A stretch of 64,000 nt of DNA, taken from JAUIIK01 sp963745675. GTDB lineage: Bacteria; Chloroflexota; Chloroflexia; Thermomicrobiales; CFX8. Positions 10,031 through 20,138 of this stretch are shown here, piece by piece (within the stretch, counting starts at the first letter, position 1; each line of letters begins with the position of its first letter). The stretch covers positions 248,001 to 312,000 of the forward strand of contig CAVUYM010000009.1 in the NCBI GenBank assembly GCA_963745675.1, read 5' to 3'. Position numbers and translations under genes: made by a program. The notes under the pieces were generated by a model, which was not told the DNA's origin, did no database searches, and worked only from the letters and a program-made list of their open reading frames with translations.

Positions 10031-12120
10031 ATGAGGACACTTTTTCATTCGATCTATCCTTATTTCCGAAGTCACGTTCAGTGCAGATCGCAGGGGTAAT
10101 CGTCACGATTTCGGCGCTCTTGGGACTCATTGCGCTCAACAATGCGCGTGCTGTTGCACCCTCGAATGAGCATTTTCAACGCACCTGGCAACGCACCGAC
10201 AAACCAATCGTTGACGGCGTTGTAAGCCGCAGCTGGAGCTGGGGGCCGGAAGGTATCTCCAACGAAATCTCTGAACCCTATGCCGAATCGCCCGGCGGTA
10301 GCCGCAGGGTGCAGTACTTCGACAAGAGCCGCATGGAAATCAACGACCCGAATGGCGACCCGAGCGACATCTGGTACGTCACCAATGGATTGCTCGTCGT
10401 TGAACTGATGACCGGGCAAGTCCAGGTGGGCGACAACGACTTTCAAGATCGTTTCCCGGCCGATGTACCCGTTGCGGGCGATCCCAATGATCCCAACGGC
10501 GTCACCTACGAAACCTTCGCGAGCTTTCGGCAGGTGCAGCCCGTACCTTCCGGGACGATCTACATGCAGCGTTTACACGCCGACGGGTCGGTGACGAACG
10601 ATCCCAACCTGTCCGGCTACAACGTTGAGGCGGCATTCCTCGACGACGTTACGAATCACAGAGTTGCCGGTCCATTTTGGGAGTATATGAACTCGAGCGG
10701 GCCGGTCTACACCAACGGTCAGTTTGTTGAGGATCTGTTGTTTCCGAATCCTTTCTATTCAACTGGCCGGCCGATCACCGAGTTTTACTGGGTACGATCG
10801 CTGGTTGGCGGAGTTGAGAAGGACGTTGGTATCCAGTGCTTCGAGCGCCGATGCCTGACCTACACGGCAGGGAATTCACCCGGCTTCGTCGTGGAAGATG
10901 GCAACGTAGGGCTGCACTTCTTTATCTGGCTCTACGAGACCCAGGATCCGACTCCGACACCGACGGCGACATCTTCTGCGACTTCAACCGCGACGTCGAC
11001 TGTTACATCTAGCCCGACCTCGACCGTGATGATGACGGCTACGCCACCGGCGACCGTTACCGCGACGACACCGCCGGAAGAGGTCTCAGTCACCATCAAT
11101 GCCAGCGTTGACTGCGACGGAGATGACGTCATCGACGGTCCGGCGGACGAAGTGGGCGCCGACGGCGTTTGTACCGGCTTCATCGGTGGGGAGATCGTAA
11201 CCCTGACCGACGGGAATGCGATGGAAATTGACGAGATTCAGGAGCTTGGGGGTAACAATGCGACCGGTGGGACAATATCGATATCCTTCTCTCACCCGGA
11301 CGTCATAGGCGCTATTGTCGTTACCGGTATACCGTACGATGCAACAGCTCAAGAAATAGAGGATGCACTAAAGGCTGGCTTCGTGACCAACGGCGTCGGT
11401 CCAGACGCTCCGACCGTGACGCCTGTGTCGGTGAACCCGAATGCTCAGCTCAATCAAGCGGCGATGCGATTCACTTTCGAGAATGGGGATCTTGCAGGGC
11501 AAAATGTAAGCCAACTCATCGTTAACAATAGTTTCTGATTGGGCCGACGAGTGCCGGAACGTTCTCAACGATCACAAACGGATCAGCCGCCCAGGTTGAG
11601 ATCCAACAACTGCTTCCGAACCAGGCGGTAGATGGCACCTTCACCCTTTCTTTCATCCATCCAACCGCCGGAACGATCACGACGAGCAAGATCCCGCACG
11701 ATGCCACGGCAACCTTCATCGAATTCGAGATCTTCTCCGCCTTCGATGGGGAGAATGTTGGAGACGACGCCCCGAGCGTAACAGGTGGGCCGGCCAACAC
11801 ATCGATCATCGAATTCATCTTCGAAAATGGTGACCTGGAAGGTGAAAACGTGCCGGAGATCACGATCAACAACGACGGTCTCGAAGCGCTCGTCACTGTT
11901 TCCACAGTCCAGGTTCTAGATCCGGGATCAGCGCCGGTCGAGACATGGCAGGTGGATTCCACCGGCGAAGCCCACGGCGAACTGGAAACCAGGAGAGTAC
12001 GAATTCTGTTTCACCTACACGGAGGCGACTGGCGCAACGGATTCCGTCTGTAGCGGTGTCGTCGAAGTCAGTACTGCAAACGACACCTTCAGTCTGACGG
12101 CAGTACTGGACTATAGCTAG
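10031..12120 (+). CDS. Large secreted surface protein with ERRCLTYT module and tandem repeats
   Basis: An AGGAGGG ribosome site precedes ATG 10031. The signal peptide is rebuilt by a one-base shift near 10075 (then VIVTISALLGLIALNNARA). The next 280 residues contain the ERRCLTYT...GNVGLHFF block, followed by a Thr/Ser/Pro linker (TPTPTATSSATST). After that come two diverged copies of a roughly 100-residue beta-rich repeat, each with SHPD/IHPT, I-PYDATA or I-PHDATA, and FENGDLAGQNV or FENGDLEGENV. The second copy and the tail (CFTYTEATGATDSVC) appear only after frame changes near 11530 and 11985. The stop is at 12118-12120. It is probably cell-surface or matrix material with no enzymatic motif. 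Confidence 0.7.
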
Positions 12121-12168
12121 CGCGAAGTCCCGAGATTCGTTTCGGGCATGGGTCGGGAAACGAGGCCG

Positions 12169-12224
12169 AACGAAGCCCGGTTCGATGCTGGAAAGCGTTC
12201 CAGAACAGTGAACCGGGCTTCGTT
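12169..12224. repeat. Strong hairpin pair, possible terminator or REP-like unit
   Basis: A perfect 15-bp inverted repeat pairs AACGAAGCCCGGTTC (12169-12183) with 12210-12224. A second small hairpin, CTGGAA AGCG TTCCAG, lies inside the loop. Just upstream is CCCGA...TCGGG (12129-12146). No T-tract follows, so a structural repeat between the convergent genes is as likely as a terminator. The rest of 12121-12315 holds a REP-like string at 12259-12291. Confidence 0.5.
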
Positions 12225-12315
12225 GCCGGATGCTATCGCGGGTTTGGCCTTGTTGGGATTCCTCCACTCCGGGAACTCCGTCGGAATGACAGCTGTCTAT
12301 GTACAGGTGCCAGAA

Positions 12316-13541
12316 CTACTTCTCGAATCGAGCGGACCAGTTGCGGTGCTCGTCCCAGGCACTCATCGACAGCGTCTGGTCGGTCAGGATGTCGAATGCG
12401 GTCAGGGCCTGCGCCGTTGCCGCTTTGATGAACTGGTCATAACCGAAGTCTGAACCCGACGCGTCGACGACTTCCTGCGAGTGGCCGGGAATCGGCTCCT
12501 TGCTGATTGCGAATCCGAGCGTCACCGATGGCACCTTGTAGGAGACATTGCCGAAGTCGGTCGAGTGCATCCCGCGGCCTTCGCGCCGCCGTCACCCCAT
12601 AGCCCGACATCTTCCATGTTGGCCCGGTACTTCGCGCCGAGCGCGTAGCTGGGGCGCATGTCGTAGCAGGTGTTGTCTTCCTCGATCTTAACTTCGCAGC
12701 CGGTCATCAATGCCGCGCCACGGGCAATATCATTGACCTGTTTGACGAGAACCTGAAGGTGATCGCGGCTTGCGGCGCGGATGTACATGCGTGCCGAGGT
12801 GTACTTCGGCGTCACATTTGCCGCGTCACCGCCGTGGGTGATGATGCCGTGAATCCGGTCTTCCATGTAGATATGCTGGCGCAGGGCGTCGATGCCGGTG
12901 AAGAGCTTGATGACGGCGTTGAGGGCGTTGACGCCGTTGTAGGGGTCGTTAGCGGCGTGGGAGGGCTTACCGAAGAACTCATACTCGATATGGCTGACGG
13001 CCAGGCATGTCCCGTCCGGCCAGCCCGAGGGGGCGCCGCTCTGGTTGCCGGCATGGTGGATCATCAGGGCCGCGTCGATGTCGTCAAATGCGCCCTTATC
13101 GAGCATCTTGATCTTGCCGCCACCACCCTCCTCGGCCGGCGTTCCCAGCACGACGAACGTTCCGCCGATCTGGTTCATGACCGCCTTGAGGCCGATGGCC
13201 GTGGCCAGCCCGGAACCGGCGATCAGATTGTGGCCGCAGCCGTGGCCGATCCCTTCGAGTGCGTCGTATTCCGCGAGCACGGCGACGGTGGGTCCGGGTC
13301 TCCCGCTGCGGAGCGTCGCCCGGAACGATGTTTCCAGGTCGCAGTATGGCTTCTCGATATCGAATCCGACTTCCCGGAGATGATCGGCCAGCAACTGCGA
13401 GGCCATCTTTTCTTCATATCCGATTTCGGGATTCAGCCGGATGGTTTCCGCCACCTCGATGATGTGGTCGCGCTCGCTGTTGATCGCGACCTTGATGCGT
13501 TCTTTCAGAGCTGCCTTATCGCCAGTTACGTTGTATGACAT
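12316..13541 (-). CDS. M20 family amidohydrolase/metallopeptidase, frameshifted near the end
   Basis: This is an M20D-type zinc hydrolase of the kind that removes acyl or aryl groups from amino acids or small amides. Metal-site motifs are visible: GHGCGHN (about residue 108), the GTPAEEGGGGK glutamate loop, the dimer-domain H of GKPSHAA, and a late MHSTDFGNVSY. A frame change near 12575 splits off the last 80 or so residues, which end at 12316. It follows the deacetylase-like gene by 31 bp on the same strand, so the two probably share a transcript and may act on related acylated substrates. The substrate cannot be read from sequence. Confidence 0.85.
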
Positions 13542-13572
13542 CCGCTGGAGTCCTTTCGTTCTTGCGCTGGAA

Positions 13573-14712
13573 TTATTTCAGGGATGACCAGTGATTGCGA
13601 TGGTGCTTGCGCGCTTCGTCGATCGCAGCCCGTGCGGCGATGCCGACCTTCGTGTGGTGGGCCTGAGCGATAACTCTGTCGTGGTTGAGCGGTTCTGGCA
13701 AATTGGATGTAAAGCCAGCAAGCGTCTCAATGATCGCCAGTGTCGCGTAGGGCGCGTACGTCTCCGAATAGCCACCTTCCTGGAGGATGACAAGTCGTCC
13801 CTGCGCATGGCGTTCGGCGCGGTTGATCATCAGACCTGTGAGCCGTCGATAGCCTTCGGCCGTCACGCACATTCGGCCGAGTTGATCCATGATCGAGGCG
13901 TCCTGGCCGGCCGAGACGAAGATCATTTCCGGTTCAAACTCGTCAATGACCGGTAGAACGATCTCATCGAAGGCTGCGAGATATGCTGCGTCACCACTGC
14001 CCGGCGGCAGGGGAATGTTGACGGTGAAGCCTTCCCCCGCGTCACTTCCATCCTGTTCGATCCAGCCGCTCTCAGGCGGGAAGAGGCGATCCTGGTGCAG
14101 TGAAAAGAAGAGCACACCGGGATCATCGTAGAAGGCCTCCTGTGTCCCATTGCCATCATGAACGTCCCAGTCGACGATGACAATACGTTCGATGCCATGA
14201 ACTTCGCGAGCATGCAACGCTGCCAGTACGACGTTATTGAAGATACAGAAGCCCATGCCGAAATCGGCCAGGGCATGATGTCCCGGTGGACGGACCAGGC
14301 CGAACGCCCGACGCACATCGCCGTGAACGACGGCATCAACTGCCGCCAGCCCGCCACCGGCCGCAAGCCGGGCAATTTCGAACGAGCCGGGTCCGACCGG
14401 AGCGCCAAGGCCGGCGTCGCCCGAGCCCTCGGCGCTGAGTTGCGCAACGCGGCCGATGTAGTCGGCTGTGTGGAAGCGTTCGAGCTCCTCATGGCTCGCA
14501 AGTCTTGGAGGCAACATTGTCAAGTATTTCGTGACACCGCCGAGATCAACGAGTTGCTTCGTGCGCTGGACGAGACGGTGATTGCTCCAATGCAGTTCCG
14601 GCTCAACCCAGGGGTAGTCCGAACCATCGGGTAGCTTTTTCAGCCCAGCCATGTGCTGAAGGTAGCGCTCATCGAAAACGAGTCCGGTTTTTGTGCCCGT
14701 ATCTTCCGCCAA
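13573..14712 (-). CDS. Histone-deacetylase-family hydrolase (AcuC/APAH-like)
   Basis: This intact 379-residue protein belongs to the zinc-dependent deacetylase superfamily, whose bacterial members act on acetylpolyamines, acetyl-lysine or similar amides. The His pair RPPGHHA, the zinc ligands in DWDVHDGNGTQ and the later SAGQDAS, and the loop GGYSETY are present. The usual SAGFDAH is altered to SAGQDAS. The start is a TTG at 14712 preceded by GGGGAGATC. It is first in a two-gene minus operon with the M20 hydrolase. Confidence 0.9.
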   Translation of the reverse strand: MAEDTGTKTGLVFDERYLQHMAGLKKLPDGSDYPWVEPELHWSNHRLVQRTKQLVDLGGVTKYLTMLPPRLASHEELERFHTADYIGRVAQLSAEGSGDAGLGAPVGPGSFEIARLAAGGGLAAVDAVVHGDVRRAFGLVRPPGHHALADFGMGFCIFNNVVLAALHAREVHGIERIVIVDWDVHDGNGTQEAFYDDPGVLFFSLHQDRLFPPESGWIEQDGSDAGEGFTVNIPLPPGSGDAAYLAAFDEIVLPVIDEFEPEMIFVSAGQDASIMDQLGRMCVTAEGYRRLTGLMINRAERHAQGRLVILQEGGYSETYAPYATLAIIETLAGFTSNLPEPLNHDRVIAQAHHTKVGIAARAAIDEARKHHRNHWSSLK

Positions 14713-14835
14713 TTTGATCTCCCCGCGCGATCATCGATTTCGATCATCGTAGCGCGACTGGAGTGAAATCTGCAGTCTGCGAGACTCAAATGCATGAATT
14801 GGACCGGAAATCGCTGTTGTGACAATGAGGAACAA

Positions 14836-14864
14836 TTGAACCAATGAATTCACGCTGATATGCT
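14836..14864 (+). promoter_or_regulatory. Promoter of the LysM/M23 gene
   Basis: TTGAAC (14836-14841), a 17-bp spacer and TATGCT (14859-14864) form a good housekeeping-type promoter. The predicted start lies near 14871, directly at the GTACGTAC palindrome described next. Confidence 0.55.
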
Positions 14865-14872
14865 AGTTGAGA

Positions 14873-14882
14873 TGTACGTACG
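14873..14882. promoter_or_regulatory. GTACGTAC palindrome at the transcription start
   Basis: The 8-bp self-complementary GTACGTAC (14874-14881) sits at about +4 to +11 of the promoter above. The same word occurs in three other intergenic positions in the window (28587, 28612 and 55866). Placement at the start region suggests a repressor or activator site. The binding protein is unknown. Confidence 0.4.
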
Positions 14883-14968
14883 CTCGAGGAGCGTAGAAAG
14901 CAGCGACCTTCATTGCGTACTTGACGAACTCAAGGCATGTGGCCAGTGTACGCATCCAGGAAGCGAGG

Positions 14969-16606
14969 ATGATCTTGACCGAGCGTGAATCTGAGTTGCA
15001 ACGCGGCTCGCCGGAACGGCGCCGAAATGAGTCGGGGGATGGCATGACGTATTTGCCGTTCGTCCCGTCCTTCGGCTGGCGTCCTGGCCAGAGCGACTTT
15101 CCAGTGACACTCATCGCCGCATCGGATGTATTTCCGAGTGGTCGTATGATCGGAGGATCGCACACTCGCGATCTCGATCTCTTCCCTCATGTCGAGGTTC
15201 TTTCAGCACCCGGTCGGCGTCGCATCACTCCGGTGCGGATCGTCGCGATCCTTGTCCTCATCGGTGGGGTAGCACTAGCCGGGCTGACTGTCTTCAACCG
15301 AGCCGATGCGCCCGAAGAACAAGCTGCTGCTCCGGCAACAGCAACGACCTCGCTTTCGACGCCGACAACGGCTGCTCCAGCCGCAACTGATATTCGCCAC
15401 TCACAGCCCGGATTTGGCGGAGCTTTACCTAGCTCGGAAGATACTCCTAGCGCGACGCCAATAGATCCCTCCGCATCTGCAACCGAATCTGTACCATCGA
15501 CCCGAATCCCGACCTCGGTCTCTGTACTACCGGGCAGCGGAGTCGTAACCGTCAGCGCCCGGGCCGAAGACACACTCGTGAGCATCGCCGAGAAATTTGA
15601 TATTTCTGTTTCGAGCTTGCTGTGGTCGAATGGAATGGTTGATCCCACAGGACCTCTCGGCGAAGGCACGGTCGTCCGTGTTCCGCGCGAAGATGGCGTC
15701 ATTCATGAAGTTCGGGAGAGCGACACACTGGAATCAATCGCCGCGCTCTATGGTGTTGAGGTTGATGCGATCACCGGCTACGGCCCGAACGGAGTTGCCA
15801 GCGTTAGGGATCTCACCGTCGGTGAGCTTGTGCTCGTGCCTGGGGGGCGTGTCGCCGACCGGGGCACGCTTGACGAGTATGAGGTTCTGGATGGTGAAAC
15901 ACTGACCGACATAGCTGGGTATTTTGGACTCCAGCCGCAGACACTCGTCTGGGCGAATGAGCTTCCCGATCCGTCGTTGATCTACCCCGGCCAACTGTTG
16001 TTGATACCGCCCGGCGACGGTGCTCTGCTCTATGTTGTCGAGGGTGACACCGTCGAGGCGATCGCCGATCGCTTCGGGGTTGATCCTGCTGATATTTACG
16101 ACTACGGCTTCAATGGACTCGGGGGCGATGCCGTCCTTCGTGCCGGGCAGCAGCTGTTGGTTCCGGGCGACTTCTTGCCAGCTTTGCCGGAAACGTCTCC
16201 GTTGGGAGCTGCCCAGGCTGGTGAAGATGTTGAAGGACCGGCGACAGGCACCTTTATCTGGCCGACCGATGGCTGGGTATCGCAGGAGTTCCACACCGGT
16301 CATCTGGGTGTAGACATCGCAAACGATGCCTGGACGCCGGTGAATGCCATGGATGGCGGCGTCGTAATCTTCGCTGGCTGGAGCGACTACGGACTCGGAT
16401 ACGCCGTCGGCATCGACCACGGCAACGGTTTCCAAACCTGGTACGGGCACCTCGCGGCGCAACCCTATGTTGAAGTTGGGCAGATCATCTGGCAAGGCGG
16501 CTACCTTGGACCAATGGGTTCAACCGGCCGCTCGACCGGCCCACATCTGCACCTGGTCATGCTGAAAGATGGTGTCTACGTCAATCCACTTGAGTTCCTT
16601 CCATAG
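14969..16606 (+). CDS. Membrane-anchored LysM-M23 peptidoglycan endopeptidase
   Basis: From ATG 14969 (AGGAAGCGAGG upstream) the protein has about 545 residues: a cytoplasmic N-terminus, one membrane segment (VRIVAILVLIGGVALAGLTV, about residue 95-115), a Ser/Thr/Pro/Ala linker, four LysM-like repeats, and a C-terminal M23 domain. The M23 zinc and catalytic residues are in HLGVDIA, GIDHGNG, WYGHL and GPHLHL. LysM repeats 1 and 3 (LLWSN, LVWAN) differ from 2 and 4 (GYGPNG, DYGFNG), giving an alternating pattern. It likely cuts peptide crosslinks outside the membrane. It lies directly upstream of mreB. Confidence 0.9.
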   Translation: MILTERESELQRGSPERRRNESGDGMTYLPFVPSFGWRPGQSDFPVTLIAASDVFPSGRMIGGSHTRDLDLFPHVEVLSAPGRRRITPVRIVAILVLIGGVALAGLTVFNRADAPEEQAAAPATATTSLSTPTTAAPAATDIRHSQPGFGGALPSSEDTPSATPIDPSASATESVPSTRIPTSVSVLPGSGVVTVSARAEDTLVSIAEKFDISVSSLLWSNGMVDPTGPLGEGTVVRVPREDGVIHEVRESDTLESIAALYGVEVDAITGYGPNGVASVRDLTVGELVLVPGGRVADRGTLDEYEVLDGETLTDIAGYFGLQPQTLVWANELPDPSLIYPGQLLLIPPGDGALLYVVEGDTVEAIADRFGVDPADIYDYGFNGLGGDAVLRAGQQLLVPGDFLPALPETSPLGAAQAGEDVEGPATGTFIWPTDGWVSQEFHTGHLGVDIANDAWTPVNAMDGGVVIFAGWSDYGLGYAVGIDHGNGFQTWYGHLAAQPYVEVGQIIWQGGYLGPMGSTGRSTGPHLHLVMLKDGVYVNPLEFLP

Positions 16607-16803
16607 GGACGGGGAAGAGATGGCGGCAGTCGGGGCAGGTGGCCGTGTATCGGCCGCTCGCCCCGATCGTCGTGCGCAAAGAGAATTAGGGGCTGTGTGC
16701 TAGAATCGATAGCTGTCGTTGCGGGTAGGGAGCCGGGATTTTCAGCAGTCTTCAAACCAGTTTTGCTCCCGTCCGTTCCCTTTCACAGAGGTGAAAATAA
16801 CTG

Positions 16804-17862
16804 ATGTTAAGGCCGCTTAATGCATTCTTCGGCCTGTTCAGCCGTGACCTGGGGATAGACCTCGGAACGGCGAACACGCTTGTTTACGTGCGTGGTAAAG
16901 GCATCGTCATCTCAGAACCTTCGGTGGTGGCCGTCGACCAGCGCTCGCGGCGCGTCGTAGCCGTTGGAGCCGAGGCGAAAGCGATGGTCGGCAAGACGCC
17001 GGAAACCATCGTCGCCGTGCGCCCGCTGAAGGACGGCGTGATTGCCGACTTTGATACCGTCGAAGCGATGCTCCACTACTTCATCCGTAAGGTCCACACC
17101 CAACGACTCATCGCGCCACACCCGCGCGTCGTCATCGGCATCCCGTCAGGCGTGACCGAGGTTGAAAAGCGGGCCGCGAAGGATGCGGCCCTTTCCGCCG
17201 GTGCGCGCGAAGCCTATGCAATCGAAGAACCGATGGCGGCGGCAATTGGGGCCGGTCTGCCGATCAACGAGCCGGTTGGCAGCATGATCGTCGATATTGG
17301 CGGCGGCACGACCGAAGTTGCGGTGATCTCGCTCGGCGACAACGTCGTCAACCATTCGATCCGCATTGCCGGTGATGAGATCGACGAAGCGATGATCCAG
17401 TATGCGCGCCGCGATCACAATCTGGTGATTGGCGAGCGTACGGCGGAGAACGCCAAGATCGCCGCCGGTTCAGCCTATCCACTCGAAGAAGAACGTCGAG
17501 TTGTCTTGCGAGGGCGAGATCTATTGACCGGTCTGCCGAAAGCGGTCGAGGTTAGCAGCGTCGAAATCCGTGATGCAATCAGCGGTCCGGTACGCACGAT
17601 CGTTGATCTTGTACGTGTCTGTGTGGAAGAGACGCCGCCTGAGCTCGTCGCTGACATCATGGAGTATGGGATTATTCTCGCCGGTGGTGGGGCGCTGCTT
17701 CAGGGCCTCGACCGGCGATTGCAATCGGAGCTTCGGATGCCGGTCTACCTCGCTGATGACCCGCTCACTTGCGTCGCTCGCGGAACCGGACGCGTCGCTG
17801 AGGCTTTACATCTCTATCGACGAGCGCTTCAGAGTGGCCAGGATCTCCGCAGAGCGAGCTAA
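16804..17862 (+). CDS. mreB: Rod-shape actin homologue MreB
   Basis: MreB forms membrane-bound filaments that direct wall elongation. The 352-residue protein is intact and of normal length. It has an N-terminal amphipathic stretch, the phosphate-1 loop LGIDLGTANT (about 16-24), VDIGGGTTE (phosphate-2) and LAGGGALLQGL near residue 290. GAGGTGA lies 11 bp before the ATG. It leads a tight plus-strand block with mreC, murT, gatD, two phosphoesterases, mreD and mrdA. The 197 bp before it holds TAGAAT at 16701 but no convincing -35. Confidence 0.97.
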   Translation: MLRPLNAFFGLFSRDLGIDLGTANTLVYVRGKGIVISEPSVVAVDQRSRRVVAVGAEAKAMVGKTPETIVAVRPLKDGVIADFDTVEAMLHYFIRKVHTQRLIAPHPRVVIGIPSGVTEVEKRAAKDAALSAGAREAYAIEEPMAAAIGAGLPINEPVGSMIVDIGGGTTEVAVISLGDNVVNHSIRIAGDEIDEAMIQYARRDHNLVIGERTAENAKIAAGSAYPLEEERRVVLRGRDLLTGLPKAVEVSSVEIRDAISGPVRTIVDLVRVCVEETPPELVADIMEYGIILAGGGALLQGLDRRLQSELRMPVYLADDPLTCVARGTGRVAEALHLYRRALQSGQDLRRAS

Positions 17863-17871
17863 GAACCAGAA

Positions 17872-18705
17872 ATGCTACGCAGTCAGCCAATTCACCGAGC
17901 CAGACAGGTGCTCTTGCTGATTGGGAGTCTCATCGCTCTCAGTCTCCTTCTGACGGTGCTCGATGGACGGGACATGCTTGATCCGGTGAAAAGCCTCGTT
18001 GGAGACTTTCTCACACCAATCAGCAGGACCTTGACGGGTGCGGGTGCTTCCTTGAACGCAGACTCCACAGCTGATGGCGATATAACGCAGCAGCTCAAGG
18101 ATGTGACGCGCGAGCGCGATGATCTCGTTGCCGAGAATGCCCGTTTAAGAGAGTTGGTTGCTGAGAACGATCAGTTGCGCAGCCAGCTCGGATTTCAGGA
18201 GACGCATCCCGAGCTGACCGCAGTAACCGCAGTCGTATTGGGTCGCGATCCTTCCGGTATCGAGAAGTTCATCTTGATCGATCGCGGATCGAACGACGGG
18301 ATACAGGTTGGCATGCCCGTAGTCAGCCCCAATTTCCTCGTTGGCGAAGTTACCGAAGTTGACGAGAATCGTTCAAAAGTGTTGCTGATGATCGATGCCG
18401 GTTTTCAGACCGGCGCGCGTCTGCAAATCTCGCGTGGCACTGGCATTGTCTACGGCCTCTGGCAGGCGGGCGGGAGAGCCGAGATGCGCCACATCCCGAT
18501 TGATACAGAGGTCAATCCTGACGAGGTTATCGTGACCTCCGGTAGGTCTGTGATGATTCCGGAGGGTCTGATCATTGGAAAAATCCTCGAGATTCATCGG
18601 GATGAACTGGGCAGTGAGATCACCCTTTCTGTATTGCCACTGGTAGATTTCGACACGTTGGAGACGGTCACCGTCATCACCGGCGAACGCGCAGCCGGTC
18701 AATGA
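17872..18705 (+). CDS. mreC: Rod-shape protein MreC
   Basis: MreC is a bitopic scaffold that contacts PBP2 and MreD outside the membrane. The 277 residues show one membrane segment (VLLLIGSLIALSLLLTVL, about 12-29), a coiled coil (RERDDLVAENARLRELVAENDQLRSQLGF), then the beta-barrel domain with VVLGRDPSG and DRGSNDGIQVGMPVV. It is intact. It begins nine bases after mreB and overlaps murT by four bases. Confidence 0.96.
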   Translation: MLRSQPIHRARQVLLLIGSLIALSLLLTVLDGRDMLDPVKSLVGDFLTPISRTLTGAGASLNADSTADGDITQQLKDVTRERDDLVAENARLRELVAENDQLRSQLGFQETHPELTAVTAVVLGRDPSGIEKFILIDRGSNDGIQVGMPVVSPNFLVGEVTEVDENRSKVLLMIDAGFQTGARLQISRGTGIVYGLWQAGGRAEMRHIPIDTEVNPDEVIVTSGRSVMIPEGLIIGKILEIHRDELGSEITLSVLPLVDFDTLETVTVITGERAAGQ

Positions 18706-20126
18706 GCCGGGTACCCTTTGGGTTCGGAAGCGCCCGCGCAATTGCTGCAATGGCGGCCAACCGGATGATCGGAACGGCGATTCGGCGCAGTGGCCGTGGC
18801 GGCGGCACAGCTTTCCCAGGTCTGGTTGCGACCCGCATCGCCCCCGACTTGCTCGACCGGCTCGCTTTGCGTCTACCCGCCGGCGCGATCGTCGTGGCCG
18901 GGACGAACGGGAAGACGACGACGACACGCATGCTCAGTGACATACTCTCTCGATCCGGTTTACGCGTTGCCCACAATCGCACCGGTTCCAATCTCGTGCG
19001 AGGAATCGCTGGCGCATTCGCAGATCAGATGCCAATCACTGGACGCGGGCCGGATATTGGCGTCGTTGAAGCTGACGAGAATGCCTTTCCAGAGGTCGTG
19101 CGGAGGGTGCGCCCTCGCGTCGTGCTGCTGCTCAACCTCTTTCGTGATCAACTCGATCGCTATGGCGAACTGGAGACGATAGCTTCTGCCTGGCGGCCTA
19201 TTATCAAGTCGCTTGGTGATGATGTGACGCTCTGTATCAACGCCGACGACCCCCGCCTGGCATGGCTAGCAGAGGACACTGGAGCCCGGGTCTTGCGTTT
19301 CGGTTTGACGACGCAGGGCGACGAACTCCCTGAGATGCCGCACGCTGCCGACGCTGCTTATTGTCCCGTCTGTGGCCGCCGCTTCGAATATGCAGCCATC
19401 TACCTCTCACATCTCGGCGATTGGTCGTGCCCGGTCTGTCACAGATCGCGGCCCGAGCTTGACCTCACTCTGTCTCAAATCGTCCCGGATGGCTTTGAAC
19501 GACAACGTCTTTCGCTGGAAGGGTGGTTGGACGAGCCGACGCTCGATCTGATGCTCGCCCTGCCCGGTGTCTACAACGCGTACAACGCCCTTGCAGCAGC
19601 GTCGGTCGCTCAGGCGCTTGGACTTTCGATTGAAGCGCTGGCTTTAGCAGTCGGCGAATTTCGCCCTGCATTCGGGCGACTGGAGCGAATTGATCTGGAG
19701 GGCCGGCAGCTCATCCTGACGCTTGCAAAGAATCCGACCGGATTCAACGAGGTGCTGCGGATGTTGAATGCGACCGGTTTTGATGGCCGGGTGATGATCG
19801 GGATCAACGATCTCGATGCAGATGGGCGTGATGTCTCCTGGCTGTGGGACGTTGATTTTGAGGTGCTGGCGGAACGCAACCTGCCGGTGCTTGCTGCCGG
19901 AATACGTGGGCACGATCTGGCGTTGCGGATGGCTTATGCCGGTCTTGATCCGGAATTGATTGATTCGGAGGCGGCTGGTGAGCCGTTCGAACAGGCGCTG
20001 AGCCACCTGATTGAGACGACCGCGCCGGGGCAACGTATCTTCGTTTTGTTGACCTACACGGCGATGCTACAGTTGCGGGCGGTGCTCGCCGAGCGTGGGG
20101 TCGTCGAGCCCTTCTGGGAGCAATAG
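18702..20126 (+). CDS. murT: Lipid II isoglutaminyl synthase, MurT subunit
   Basis: MurT with GatD amidates the alpha-carboxyl of D-Glu in lipid II. The 474 residues show the Mur-ligase P-loop VVAGTNGKTTTTRM (about 64-77), VEADENAFP, LLNLFRDQLDRYGE, a four-cysteine zinc ribbon (CPVCGRRFEY...CPVCH, about 224-247) and a C-terminal DUF1727 domain beginning near LTLAKNPTGFNEVL. It is intact. It overlaps mreC and is followed after 12 bp by gatD, the usual partner order. Confidence 0.95.
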   Translation: MSRVPFGFGSARAIAAMAANRMIGTAIRRSGRGGGTAFPGLVATRIAPDLLDRLALRLPAGAIVVAGTNGKTTTTRMLSDILSRSGLRVAHNRTGSNLVRGIAGAFADQMPITGRGPDIGVVEADENAFPEVVRRVRPRVVLLLNLFRDQLDRYGELETIASAWRPIIKSLGDDVTLCINADDPRLAWLAEDTGARVLRFGLTTQGDELPEMPHAADAAYCPVCGRRFEYAAIYLSHLGDWSCPVCHRSRPELDLTLSQIVPDGFERQRLSLEGWLDEPTLDLMLALPGVYNAYNALAAASVAQALGLSIEALALAVGEFRPAFGRLERIDLEGRQLILTLAKNPTGFNEVLRMLNATGFDGRVMIGINDLDADGRDVSWLWDVDFEVLAERNLPVLAAGIRGHDLALRMAYAGLDPELIDSEAAGEPFEQALSHLIETTAPGQRIFVLLTYTAMLQLRAVLAERGVVEPFWEQ

Positions 20127-20138
20127 CCGGAGGTAGAG

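Noticed and set aside
12759..13538. 259-codon plus-strand frame opposite the M20 gene
   Set aside because: It is fully antisense to a gene with intact metal-site motifs and looks like a shadow frame.
15734..16495. 253-codon minus-strand frame opposite the LysM/M23 gene
   Set aside because: It is antisense to confident LysM and M23 domains and has no motif of its own.
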